Assembly (NCBI GenBank): GCA_010093515.1
Contig: MU001693.1
Coordinates: 391,596 to 455,595, forward strand
From: Lineolata rhizophorae
Lineage: Eukaryota; Ascomycota; Dothideomycetes; Lineolatales; Lineolataceae
DNA: 64,000 nucleotides
Reading direction: 5' to 3'
The translations under genes and the position numbers were made by a program. This document shows, one piece after another, positions 54,189 to 64,000 of this stretch. The notes under the pieces are model-generated. The model did not search any database. It saw nothing but the letters and a program-made list of their open reading frames with translations, and had not been told where the DNA came from. The stretch's first letter is position 1, and each line of letters starts with the position of its first letter.

Positions 54189-55364
54189 ATGAAAGCATGA
54201 TCAAAGTCGAGGATGAGGTTGACTATTTGGGAAGCCATGGTATCGAGGATACCTTTGAATGTCTTACGTTGAATGTCTACTAATGATGGATGCCTCGGTG
54301 AAGTTTTTTACAATAGAAACTGGAATGTTTGTCTCTACTTTTCGCAAGACATTTAAGCATCCCTTGCAACTGGCGACAAGAAGCTACGTAAACATGTGCT
54401 CGTTTGCTACGCCTCGCGTGCGGATAGTTGCGCATATACTACGTATGCTGGCATTTAGCCAATGCTTAGCAAATGGTTGGATGGAGACGACAAGGGGAAC
54501 CCTTGTTCCACCATAAAATATATGATCGGCTGCAAGGAACCCGTGTCGGTCGGTTTGCGGGGTAACAGGGTTGGCTTTGCTCTACACTAACAAACATACC
54601 CGTTCGTCCTACCTGTCATTCTCGCATAATTCAAACTCGATTTTAAGAAAACAACTTGTGGGTTTGTCGATCATTTGACGTGCATCATTTACCGATATTC
54701 CGCTCGTTACACACTTCCCAGTATCATTCCAGTGAACGGTCTTAGCCACTATTTTGCACTCTTCCTAATATCAAATAATCCTGGTAACCGTTAGCCACCC
54801 CTTGCCTTTTACAGTTTGTTTATATTGGGTAAAACTTTATAAACTTGAAGTGTGAAATTTCCCGATCTCAGATCTCATTCGCCCTTGCAATGATGCAATG
54901 GAGAATTGACTTACCCATGGATCCCATTTCCCATATTCGATAGATCAGGCCATCCTGGCTGGGTTCCATCATCGATAATTGAATTATGCGACGTTCATAG
55001 GGCTCACATCGTTCCGGACGTCTGTCCGAACTTGTACGTGCGTCATACCGCTGGAAACCTGTATAGCCTATTGTGATTTCAAGGACTTTCATCAAACCGC
55101 AGGCCGGGAATTAACCATGACGACAACAACAATAAACCTAGGCATTCGAAGCTATCTTTGCAAACTAGAATTCAGAACCCTGGAGCGTCAATGTCATCAG
55201 CTAGGCTGAGAGCTTAAGGTATAAAGGCACGACCCCTTTGCACTTGACGAGTTCGTTACTAGCCCACCTACATTATACTCGACGAATAGTACTACATTCT
55301 ACACTGAGCAGGTCATCACCAATTTGTCTAAGAGACCTTAGTGACCCGTCTCAAAAACTCAAAA
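54189..55364. other. Intergenic region, AT-rich
   Basis: No gene or repeat recognised. The last 100 bp is the promoter of the downstream CFEM gene. Confidence 0.4.
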
Positions 55365-55936
55365 ATGCGTTTCTCCGCCATAGCTCTCGTAGCGGCGCTT
55401 GTGGCAGTCACCGCAGCCGTCCCACAGGTCCCAACAGACCTCCCAATTCCAGAGCCTGAAAGTCCAGAGACGCCCGAGGCCCCGGAGGCCCCGGAGACCC
55501 CGGAGACCCCGGAAACCCCGGAGACTCCGGAGACACCTGAGGCCCCAGAGACACCATTGGGCACGGATGATACCCCCGAATGCGCCGTATGCCTCCTCCA
55601 TCTTAAGAGAATATGAGCGGAATCTGTACTCCCAACCGCCGCCCTACATGCCAAAATGCTGACAGGCCTGACTCGTCAATCTTCTTTAGCAAACCTGCCT
55701 CGAAGACAACATCGACGTAACCGAGTGCGCTCTCGATGCTGAGGACCTGACAGGGTGTCTTTGTGGCGACGACGCTTACGTCGAAGCCGTCACCAGCTGC
55801 ATCCAAGACAGCTGCGAGGCAGCAGATATTTCCTGTACGTTCCCTTCTCAACGATATAAACTAACGACTCGACTGACGAGATCGGTTAGCTTCGGAGGAT
55901 CTTCGAGATGAAGTCTGCAGCGCCTCCAGCAGTTAG
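55365..55936 (+). CDS. Small secreted CFEM-like protein with Pro-Glu-Thr/Ala repeat linker
   Basis: 137 aa from exons 55365-55586, 55690-55834 and 55890-55936; intron phases 0 and 1, exactly as in the gene at 49178-49730. Signal peptide MRFSAIALVAALVAVTAA, then a repetitive linker (residues ~27-65, PETPEAPE-type units), then an eight-cysteine CFEM-like domain (PEC, QTC, TEC, GCLC, TSC, DSC, EVC). The C-terminus (SASSS) has no GPI-type hydrophobic tail. Likely a surface or secreted protein; effector or iron-capture roles are family-level possibilities only. The two genes are probably paralogues by shared architecture. Confidence 0.8.
55465..55556. repeat. CCGGAGACC/GCC minisatellite in the CFEM gene
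   Basis: About ten imperfect 9-base units encoding Pro-Glu-Thr or Pro-Glu-Ala triplets in frame; the length can change without a frameshift. Confidence 0.85.
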
Positions 55937-56550
55937 AAGCCCTCATGCTGTATAATCGAAGCTTGAGATGGACACTAACGACGGGAAAGAAACTCTGGTA
56001 AATGGAAAATTGTTCTGTGAAAATACACAAGGACTGAATACGCTTTCTGGCGTCCCTACATACAAGTAAACTGTCGTTTGAAATAGTACTGTAAAATAAA
56101 ACCGCACTTGCCTGGGTATCACGACCAAAAAGAGTTGATATCCCAGATTGATGTCAAACTTCATATCTAGTCGCATCAAACTCTATCTTCATCACCGCGT
56201 AGCTTGCAATATAGACTGGTCAATTTCTCACGCACTTGTACGGTGTTGCCAGCTTCGAGAGATTCGGGACAGAAAGAATGATCTATCCTATGGAATACCT
56301 ACTTAAGAGCTCTGTAGCCAGGAGAATGTTAACGTCGACATGGTCGGCGACGTGAAGGCGGGCTGAAGCGACACGCAACCTTGCTAACAAACGCTTCTGG
56401 AAGAGCCTGACCTGCTACGAGCACCCCTTATTGTCGTTGCCAGGTCCATACCGTCCCACGTACCCGCGTATTTGAATAGCAGTAGTCCCTATAGATGAGA
56501 GCATGCGCCCAGAGAAAGCTAGTTGCAGCATACTTTGGCGTGGCGGTAGT
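55937..56550. other. Convergent 3' intergenic region
   Basis: Between the CFEM gene and the 2EXR-like gene; AT-rich, no gene. Confidence 0.4.
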
Positions 56551-57585
56551 CTATAGGTGGTCCATTTGCGCAGGGTGGCGTCTCCGGCGACGACCGTCGT
56601 TTCTTCTAGGGTCAACAGACCTCAGAGACAAGAATCTATTAGATTCAGGCCGATCCTGCTGTACAAGACGGGCCATGCCGTACCTTAGACTATGCCTCCA
56701 AGCAGGATATCTGGAGTTGAGTTCATCATGGATTTGTGTGCACGTTGCGGAAACCGTATTGAATTCCGTCCGACGAATCGCAAGATCCAGGGCTGTGAGT
56801 GGGGAGTTCAATGATCCAATTGGCGTAGGTGGAGCTGATGAAACCAAGCTTGATCCATTTGTCAGGAGCCCACGGGTGCACTGCCTGCCTGTACTGCCGA
56901 ACCAGTGAGCATCCACCATTTGAATCGCATCCGCCTGCTCGTCCTTGTACACAAGGGCCATGGCATATATCTTCCGACGTATACTCAGCGGTAAACCGAG
57001 GAGACTCGCACGCGGATAACCAAATTCCGCCCGCATCTCATCTGAAATCTGCCGGCACGTGCGCAGCAGCGCGAAGTAGGGTTGCTTGTATCCGGTGAAC
57101 CCTCTAGGCGACGAGACGCGACGCTCTTCCCTCGGACGCGGGCGCAGCGGTCGGTGAATGACCAGTTGACTGGAGAGTGAGACCGTCTCCGGCACGTTCT
57201 CTAGGTTGCGAAAGTAGGGCTCATTGCAGGCAATGGCGTAGCTGTAGATGTAGAGGCGAAGCTCCAGAGGCAGCGTGAGGAGGCGCGCACTTGATTCGCC
57301 CGCAGCAGACACGAATCGGCAAGCAGAAGGCGGCGAAGTCGCTGCCTCAGCGCGACCGTCTTGAGGGCTATCGTCGGCTGATTCCTTTGCTACGGGACTT
57401 GTGGTAGAAGGTGGACAAGCCCTGTTGGCGTCGGCGGCCGTCGACGACAGAGGTGTTGCGCGGGGGTTTGTGGCGGCCCAGGATGGGTTTGGAGCCGCCG
57501 CCATCCCAAAACCAGCAAGGGCCTGCGTCGGGGAACTTTTTTTAGCGCTGTGGCCTCGATTTCTCAGGCTCCTAGGTAGGAACAT
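56551..57585 (-). CDS. 2EXR/F-box-like domain protein, unknown function
   Basis: 344 aa as one exon. The N-terminal ~90 residues are Ser/Ala/Pro-rich and disordered. From residue ~100, LLTLPLELRLYIYSYAI followed by ALLRTCRQISDEMRAEFGY is the pattern of the fungal 2EXR (F-box-like) proteins. A second, weaker copy follows: LLGLPLSIRRKIYAMALVYKDE, then TCTQIHDELNSRY. The C-terminal 30 residues are Arg-rich and may be out of frame with the ancestral end. The start at 57585 could be replaced by an in-frame Met 27 residues later. Function is unknown; such proteins may act as substrate adaptors, but no F-box partner evidence is visible. Confidence 0.6.
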   Translation of the reverse strand: MFLPRSLRNRGHSAKKSSPTQALAGFGMAAAPNPSWAATNPRATPLSSTAADANRACPPSTTSPVAKESADDSPQDGRAEAATSPPSACRFVSAAGESSARLLTLPLELRLYIYSYAIACNEPYFRNLENVPETVSLSSQLVIHRPLRPRPREERRVSSPRGFTGYKQPYFALLRTCRQISDEMRAEFGYPRASLLGLPLSIRRKIYAMALVYKDEQADAIQMVDAHWFGSTGRQCTRGLLTNGSSLVSSAPPTPIGSLNSPLTALDLAIRRTEFNTVSATCTQIHDELNSRYPAWRHSLRYGMARLVQQDRPESNRFLSLRSVDPRRNDGRRRRRHPAQMDHL

Positions 57586-58996
57586 ACCTTGGGCGTCTGG
57601 TTAAGAGATTCTAGCTCATATGTAGACGAGCTTAGAATGTAGATGTGGAGGTTAGAAGCGGGTTAGACGGATCGGACGCCTAGATGGAGCTGTTGGGTGC
57701 ATGCCAAACGCGTGCCTTCCCATTCTGTGAGCACTTACTAAGTGAAGGCGTGGGCACCTGCCGCCTTTCTCCCGGCACGGCGGCGAAGAATCTCGCACTA
57801 GCGGTTGAGGCATCAAGTGAGCACCTAGCAAATTATCATTCTTTTGCATGATTTGTTTACACTATGCAACGATCCATTGCAGGTGAGGCACACTAAAGCA
57901 TGAGACTACCATACCCTTATATCTGCTACTTCTGCTAGTAGGCTGGAACTAGATGAGGTGCAAAACCACATCAAAAAAAGTCCAATTCCTCTGGACTGGG
58001 TGAGTTTCTCATAATTAAATATCATGTGCAATGACAAATAGGTATTGCACGGTGTTCTGGCCTGTGTAGTGCCTTACCCTAATTCTAGCATCCACATCGA
58101 TTCTGAGTCACCTTTCTTCCACAAGAGCAGGAGACCTTGGTGCATCCATGTGTGTAACTGCGAAGCAGAAGTTTGAGGTGCACATCGGAACAAAGCTCCG
58201 ATGGCTATGCACTCACTAGTACCTTTCACAGCTTTGAATAGCTAATCTTTTAGTGGTGCTGCGCAGTTGGCAATATAAGACGTCAAGTTCTACCAATCTC
58301 ATGTGATTGCGTCCATGTCCGAGATAGGTCCCTACTACTGAACAATTTGCAATTTACACAGGTATCTTAATGCCCGGTGGTGACATACAGGCTAAGACGC
58401 CTTGTTTTGTTCTACGGGTCTTCCCCTCATCTCCTTTCTTGCCACTTCATAGAAGACGAGGTACAGTCTAGTGCACTCATCCCTACATATCATCGCATGC
58501 AGAGTAGATGACACAGTCGCTTTCTTGGAGGGGCAACTATTCCAAGGGCATGAGTCTAATGAAAGTGGTCTTTTCGATCTCTGTCGGGCGTTGGTTCAGT
58601 ACTGGTTTGTTAATATTTCCCAGGCTCCCATCTTGTATTGCCCAAGGAAACCGGCCTCCATTTTTCGCTTCCAGATAGGGATATAAAGTATGGCCCTACA
58701 TCAGGCGGAATAGGCCTATCCGCGAAGCCAGGTAAGTGCCTGTGGCTAGCAATGGAAGTCAGTCAACGTCGTTCTTTCCCCTCTTCCATTGCCACAGAAA
58801 CGACTTACTTCTATTAGATGGCGCCCCGAACCCAGATGTGTTGGACCGTGGCGGGTGATTTTCTCTCGCTTTCATCATCATTCGTTTTCTAGCTCCACCA
58901 GCCCCGGCTTTCATTTACTCCAAAGTTGCTTTCTTATCCTGTATCTTTCGTCCAAAGCTCCACTCTCGCTTGAGATCTCGCATTTATTCTTGCATC
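57586..58996. other. Divergent intergenic region
   Basis: 1.4 kb, AT-leaning, no gene recognised; CT-rich just before the ATG at 58997, consistent with a promoter/5' UTR. Confidence 0.45.
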
Positions 58997-61900
58997 ATGG
59001 GCACAGACTTTTCCACCGGCTATCCTTATCCATCTAGGCCCATAGTGGGCAGGCGGGTACACCGCAAAGACCCCGGAATCCTGGGCAGCGATTCAATGTC
59101 TTTAGTGTCTGAGTCCGATGGGCCCTGGGAGGAAGCTTTCGAGCCAGATGGTCCCCAAGAGCAAATTTTCGACACGCAATCACCCGTCCCTCGGGTACTC
59201 CTCCCCCCGGAAACTTGCCAGCCAGGAATTTACGGTCTTTCGGACGAGGCGACCGAGAGGATTCGGATGGAAGGTCGGCTCTTCGCCAAAGCGATTGTGC
59301 GGTTACCATGGGCATACGATCCGCCAGTTGATGATAGACGACAGCCCGAAGACATGACCGAGCCAGAGACCGATGCCATCGTTCAGTGGGCCTCCGAACT
59401 AAATCCTGAGGATTCAATCCAAAGTGACACTGAACAAGGTCAGATAACCGAAAAAGAGGACGATTTGGAGCCATTTCCAGATTTCCACAACATAGATTGG
59501 GTTGAAGCAGACCCACGCGTTGAGGGTATTACGGACATTCCCGGCGATATGGCTGAAGGGTACAGAACGGGAACTACTAGTGTCGACATGGAAGCCCAGG
59601 AAGATCCGGGCGAGCCAGCTAACGTAGAAACGGGATCCCCTCCGAATGGTGAGAAGACTATTACCCTGGATCCGCAGCAAAAGACCTTGTTGGAGCTTTT
59701 GAAGGGCACCGCCAAGGAACCTAGCCCCACCAAGCAAAGCGAACGAGCCCCCGGAGATGCAGAACTGCACGTTTCAGCTAAAAATGTTCACGCCGAAGCA
59801 GAGATTCAGGACGACCTAGTCGAGACCACCGCGAAGGAAATACAACCTGATCCAAAAGCTGAAGAATTCGGGGCTGAGGCTTCGAAGATCAGGCCACGTG
59901 CGCTGAAACTTCCCCTAGAAACCATATTTGAAGAGCCTCCCCGCATCGAACAGGATGAAGCTTCCCCCAGGGATGTAGATATACATCTCCCGACCGAAGT
60001 TCCAAAGGGCGAGGGGAAGAACGTAGAAATACAAGACCAAGAAGTGGAATGCGAGCTTGCTAAGTCGGAAGAGTCAAGGAAATCAAGGGCCGTCGCCTTA
60101 CACCCTGGCAGCAGGGTGAAAACCCCATTTAGCCTCGACGATATTGAGGCGGTGAAAGCGGCTGAAAAAGACTCGGCCTATGGTGGGGATGACGAAAGCG
60201 ACAACGCCCAAAGTCCGCTAGCTCAGGTTGAGAACAGAGAGGTGTCGTCAATGCATATGAAAAGTGTAGTTCATACTCATTCCCATGCCGACAAGAGCAG
60301 GGGCAAAGGCCATGAGCATGCCGTCGGATTCTCTTGTACCCAATCCAAGGTACAAGAAGAGGCTTCTGCTAGCCCGGGATCCAATCTTCCCCAGCCCCAC
60401 TACACCAAGGAACACGTCTCGCATGTCACCAAGTCGGAGCCCGAGTCAAAGAGCGCTGAGCTTGCAAAAGTGGACATACGAGAACAACTGGAGCAGCCAG
60501 AGTCGACAGTAGAAGACAAACACCTAGGCATGCAAAGCCGAGATTTTGCTGAAAAATTCGCCAAAGATGCCCCTGAAGATGCGATTTCAAATATAGGTTT
60601 GAAGAATGAGGATTCGACCGCGCCAACACAAAAGGAGGCCGAGCAAGACGAGAGGACGTATTTCAGGCCTGTCATAGTGACGAGCGAAGACAAATTCTCC
60701 GTGTACAACATCAGGGTACAAAGGAGGGTCAAGAGGGTGGAGAAGTACCTTCACGCCAATGAGCAACTTCTACCCTGTTTCGATCGTATGGATTTGGATG
60801 TCAGACGCTCTCGGCCACACGCCCAATCAATGCCACTGCCGGCAAGTCTGGTGTTGCCCGTGGACACATCCACCAATAATGAGGAAACGCTACTGCGGAG
60901 TGGGAGAGCTAACAGTCATCAAGGATGTTGGACAAAGGAGTCATGCAAACATCGGGACCTTCGCCTCTCTGGTTTCTTGCTTTTCCCTGTTTCAAGAACA
61001 CGCACGTCGTCTCTCTCAGTATTGAATATCTCCGCTTCTAACCAGATAGTGCTAGACCGGAGACCAAGGGCGCTCAGCGAGCTCTATGAATACGGACGTC
61101 GACAAGTGGTACGTCTCACGTGTGGAATGTACAAACTTGCCGGAGTTGGTGAAACCTGGAGCGAAATATCGTCGCTGCTAGCCGAAAGATGTCTACAGGA
61201 CATTAAGGATAGGAGGGAGCGCTGGCTTGAAGCGGATTGGTCTGAGGTATACAAGGACATGTGTAATTACTTGGACCTCCGAGTACCTTCTTTCAGAACA
61301 CACATGGAGCCTCTCCCAACGATTCTAGTTGCCAATGGGTCGAGGTGGCCTCCAAAAATCTACCGCCACTACCCAAATAGCTCTCCTATCTTGTCTGAAA
61401 GAGACATATACGAGGCTGGCGGCGCCGCATACGGTTTAGAGGATGGATTGGGAGGCCCGCGTGAGGGCGATATCGACCCACAATTTGACGTTGAAAAGGC
61501 ATACACCGAAGACCAAGGCCAGTTCCCTACAGGAACTATCGTTTGCAGTTCGCGGAGACCAGAACATGAGGAGACGCTTGAGACAAATCCAGGAAATGGT
61601 CCTCGAAACGGGTCAGTAAACTTGGGTCATTTTTGGGATGATTTTCTGGATGACGAGTCTCTACCCGAACATTCACTGCTCGGTCAACCTATCCAACTCC
61701 ATCAATACGATCGTGTCAGGAATACTTGGCTAGAAGATTCCAGCACAAGCAGTAGAAGCAGTGAGCCTGGTTCGTTTACATTTAGAGGCTTCTGGAACAG
61801 TACATGGTTCCACGTACTTTCCGCATGGAGAGGCTTGACTTCTTGCCTCAGAACGTGGTACCGCGGTCCAAGTCCAAGTGAAGTCTCTCATCACAACTCC

Positions 61901-63415
61901 AACGAGTCGGGCGCCTTAGAATCAACTCCAAATAACTTTCAGAATCCCCGGCCGACCGCTTTTATTGCGGCAAGTAGCGTACCAGTCGTTCCACAGCCCC
62001 ACCAGGGCGAGGCTAGAAGCCACCTCTCAGCCTCCAGTGAACCACATATACCAACAACTGGCACGAGCGAGGCGGAAGACCCAGATTGCGCCATTGCTGA
62101 CTCGACTTCGACGCTCGAAGATGACGGAGAGCCTGTAAAAGATCTCGATCCAGAGCAAAGTGGCAGGTTACAACACTCCGGCAGCCCCGGGCCATCCAAC
62201 ACAGCCAACAGACAATCAGTGAACCAGGGAGATCCGCTCCTGCAGGCACGAAATAGCCCACCAAGCCAAGTGGTGAGCTCTGAGAGCCAGAGTGTCGGGC
62301 ACGCACCCGGGGAAGGACAAAGGCGGAACGACCGATCGGCCGGAGACGTACAAGGGCAAACGCTGAGCTTTGGCACTCGGCCTCGCTTCGGCAGAGTAGA
62401 AACACCAATTGGTTCACTGCAGGCCTCGAGGTGGCGTTCTCGGTATAAATTCGTTTGTCCGCCCTTGCGCCTAGTCAAGGGAAGGCTCAAGAAAATGTTC
62501 AGGTGCTGGATGTCCCGCAGACCATCAAGTGAAAACGAACCTGCCCATTCTACGCAAGCAAATGAGCACACTAGCTCCAGCGACGGTGGTGACCTAGTTG
62601 GTGCAAATCCTGTTGACCCTGGGACGAGATCCAACTTCGATAGGCCCGATACTCAGACCGCGAATATTCTGGACCCGCGGTTAGACAGCGAAAGACCGTT
62701 CACTTTGGCCGAACAAGAGTTTCTCAGTGGATTATTCAGCAAAAATATTCCCCATTGTTCTTCACTTGATCGATTTTACGCGGGTCAACCTATAGTTTCA
62801 GACTTGCAAGTTATTACGCAAACTATTAGACAGTTGACCAAAGAACTTGAGAGCTCCGGCGCTTCAGACAAACTAGCAACTGCTCATAAAATGGCATTGA
62901 CCTTCCTTCGAGTTATCAGGCGATCATGGATGCCTTTCAAACTGGAAGCTTGGTGGACTGATGGGGATGCTACGCATGTGCAACAGCTGGTTGACGATTT
63001 GCGAGATCAGGACATGGATGAATACGACTTCAATAGATCCCTCACCAAAAAGTATGCTTCCACGGTATACAGGATGTTGGATACGGCGACAACAATACTC
63101 GAGGACTTTGACGAGGAGAAGTTGAGGCGCCGGCCACCAGGTGCGACCTTAGATTCGGACAATGGACCCATCGCGGCAATGCTGGCACGTTTTGAAAGAG
63201 AAGGGCCTGGTCCGACAGGCTCCGAAGACCGAAATAACAAAAAGCAAACCCTGCCGTCGTCACAAAGTATCTCCAAACGCTCAAGAAATTATAACCCGAA
63301 GGCAAGCAAAGCATATGATTTCGAGATAAACAAGGTGGTACCTACTGTGTTGCCTTACGGTCTTGACCTAGGGTTGGAGCCAGAACAAAGAGAAAAAAGA
63401 TGCTTGGACCTTTGA
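58997..63415 (+). CDS. Large intronless acidic protein of unknown function
   Basis: 1,472 aa from ATG 58997 (MGTDFSTGYPYPS). No family recognised. Residues 1-560 are highly charged, Glu/Lys/Pro/Ser-rich and probably disordered, with many EAE/KEE-type stretches. A possibly folded part lies around residues 555-840 (YFRPVIVTSEDKFSVYNIRVQRR..., LSELYEYGRRQVVRL, LLAERCLQDIKDRRERWLEADW, MEPLPTILVANGSRWPPKIYRHYP). After another disordered stretch, a helical C-terminal region (about residues 1,230-1,390) contains FTLAEQEFLSGLFSKNIPH and MALTFLRVIRRSWMPFKLEAWW. The end is basic. The 4.4 kb frame is uninterrupted, unlikely by chance at this composition. No signal peptide, membrane helix or enzymatic motif seen. 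Lineage-specific origin is possible. Confidence 0.7.
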   Translation: MGTDFSTGYPYPSRPIVGRRVHRKDPGILGSDSMSLVSESDGPWEEAFEPDGPQEQIFDTQSPVPRVLLPPETCQPGIYGLSDEATERIRMEGRLFAKAIVRLPWAYDPPVDDRRQPEDMTEPETDAIVQWASELNPEDSIQSDTEQGQITEKEDDLEPFPDFHNIDWVEADPRVEGITDIPGDMAEGYRTGTTSVDMEAQEDPGEPANVETGSPPNGEKTITLDPQQKTLLELLKGTAKEPSPTKQSERAPGDAELHVSAKNVHAEAEIQDDLVETTAKEIQPDPKAEEFGAEASKIRPRALKLPLETIFEEPPRIEQDEASPRDVDIHLPTEVPKGEGKNVEIQDQEVECELAKSEESRKSRAVALHPGSRVKTPFSLDDIEAVKAAEKDSAYGGDDESDNAQSPLAQVENREVSSMHMKSVVHTHSHADKSRGKGHEHAVGFSCTQSKVQEEASASPGSNLPQPHYTKEHVSHVTKSEPESKSAELAKVDIREQLEQPESTVEDKHLGMQSRDFAEKFAKDAPEDAISNIGLKNEDSTAPTQKEAEQDERTYFRPVIVTSEDKFSVYNIRVQRRVKRVEKYLHANEQLLPCFDRMDLDVRRSRPHAQSMPLPASLVLPVDTSTNNEETLLRSGRANSHQGCWTKESCKHRDLRLSGFLLFPVSRTRTSSLSVLNISASNQIVLDRRPRALSELYEYGRRQVVRLTCGMYKLAGVGETWSEISSLLAERCLQDIKDRRERWLEADWSEVYKDMCNYLDLRVPSFRTHMEPLPTILVANGSRWPPKIYRHYPNSSPILSERDIYEAGGAAYGLEDGLGGPREGDIDPQFDVEKAYTEDQGQFPTGTIVCSSRRPEHEETLETNPGNGPRNGSVNLGHFWDDFLDDESLPEHSLLGQPIQLHQYDRVRNTWLEDSSTSSRSSEPGSFTFRGFWNSTWFHVLSAWRGLTSCLRTWYRGPSPSEVSHHNSNESGALESTPNNFQNPRPTAFIAASSVPVVPQPHQGEARSHLSASSEPHIPTTGTSEAEDPDCAIADSTSTLEDDGEPVKDLDPEQSGRLQHSGSPGPSNTANRQSVNQGDPLLQARNSPPSQVVSSESQSVGHAPGEGQRRNDRSAGDVQGQTLSFGTRPRFGRVETPIGSLQASRWRSRYKFVCPPLRLVKGRLKKMFRCWMSRRPSSENEPAHSTQANEHTSSSDGGDLVGANPVDPGTRSNFDRPDTQTANILDPRLDSERPFTLAEQEFLSGLFSKNIPHCSSLDRFYAGQPIVSDLQVITQTIRQLTKELESSGASDKLATAHKMALTFLRVIRRSWMPFKLEAWWTDGDATHVQQLVDDLRDQDMDEYDFNRSLTKKYASTVYRMLDTATTILEDFDEEKLRRRPPGATLDSDNGPIAAMLARFEREGPGPTGSEDRNNKKQTLPSSQSISKRSRNYNPKASKAYDFEINKVVPTVLPYGLDLGLEPEQREKRCLDL

Positions 63416-64000
63416 GCCCAAACAGCTTGATTGGGTCTAGCTTATTCCATAGAGGATTCTATCGGTTGGTCGCTTGTACTAGTTCTAAGTCTTTCATTCT
63501 TGTAATTATCTTCATTTCATCAGCTTGGTGGTTTGACTTTGGGGTTTGCTGAGGTCATTCCATGTCGCCTCTGGCTTCTAGGGTTATCTGGGAAGTTCCC
63601 GAATTCTAGAAACTCCATTGGCGTAGTGATTCTGCACCTTTTAGGGCTGTCACATAATGTGCGCGATATGTGGAATCTTGGCGTGGCTAACCTCTCCGTG
63701 TGAATTACATGTAAAAGAATCTGCAAGCTCATCCTGGAAGCTAAGAAGCTAAAATTATCACGCGCTTCAATATGCTAATGATAAAGTTCATTACTTGAGA
63801 TTGCACTCGGTTTAATGGATACTATGGTATTCACACGTAGAAGTCGACCGACCTTTCTCACCTCTTTCGGAGCCCTCTTAGTAAGCGAGATTTTACCGGC
63901 TCAGCTTCGGCTCAGTCTGCACCGTCACGTCTCGGGCTCAATCCTGTCCCCAGGCATTTGCTATCGTTTTATCACTCTCGCTTACCTTTCCTTACCTTCT
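63416..64000. other. 3' flank at window end
   Basis: No gene seen; AT-leaning with TTTTAGGG and TCACG words only. Confidence 0.4.

Noticed and set aside
1-64000. tRNA, rRNA, CRISPR arrays, insertion sequences, riboswitches
   Set aside because: None recognised by eye. CRISPR and bacterial elements are not expected in this nuclear fungal sequence; a tRNA scan was not possible.

Overview
The window is nuclear DNA of a filamentous ascomycete (Pezizomycotina, most likely Sordariomycetes). Genes carry short GT-AG introns with CTAAC/CTGAC-like branch sites, coding exons in the left half have GC-rich third positions, and the protein families are fungal: C2H2 plus Fungal_trans regulator, Tri12-like MFS carrier, CFEM proteins, 2EXR protein. 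All functions are read from sequence motifs; no database search was possible. Exon boundaries were deduced by hand from splice signals, reading phase and family motifs.

From 1 to 38.1 kb lies a dense block of metabolic genes that looks like an aromatic-compound catabolic gene cluster. In order: class III CoA-transferase (+), mitochondrial succinyl-CoA:3-oxoacid CoA-transferase (+), fumarase/aspartase-fold lyase resembling 3-carboxymuconate cycloisomerase (-), homogentisate 1,2-dioxygenase (+), a 1,457-residue C2H2/Fungal_trans transcription factor (-), maleylacetate-reductase-like iron-ADH (-), 3-ketoacyl-CoA thiolase (+), mitochondrial 2-oxodicarboxylate carrier (-), type B carboxylesterase (+), MFS transporter (-), and FAD-dependent aromatic hydroxylase (+). 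A mitochondrial-type SDR (-) lies beyond a 5 kb gene-free AT-rich tract. A plausible logic is uptake or ester release, ring hydroxylation, ring cleavage, reduction to a 3-oxoacid, CoA transfer, then thiolysis to acetyl-CoA and succinyl-CoA, with the carrier and CoA-transferases linking cytosol and mitochondrion. This pathway order is inference.

Eight of these genes form four divergent pairs, each with a shared 1-2 kb promoter. Each of these promoters contains at least one copy of ATGTGGGG, which holds a GTGGGG core matching the CreA/CRE1 carbon-repression consensus. An 11-mer version, ATGTGGGGCCC, occurs three times.

From about 39.8 kb the character changes. There is a gene-free AT-rich tract (39.8-43.3 kb), a decayed NLR/STAND-type gene (about 46.5-47.3 kb), two small secreted CFEM proteins with identical exon phases flanking a tail-anchored inositol-polyphosphate 5-phosphatase, a small conserved fungal protein, a 2EXR/F-box-like protein with a possible duplicated module, and a 1,472-residue intronless acidic protein of unknown function. 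This half looks like accessory, fast-evolving sequence.
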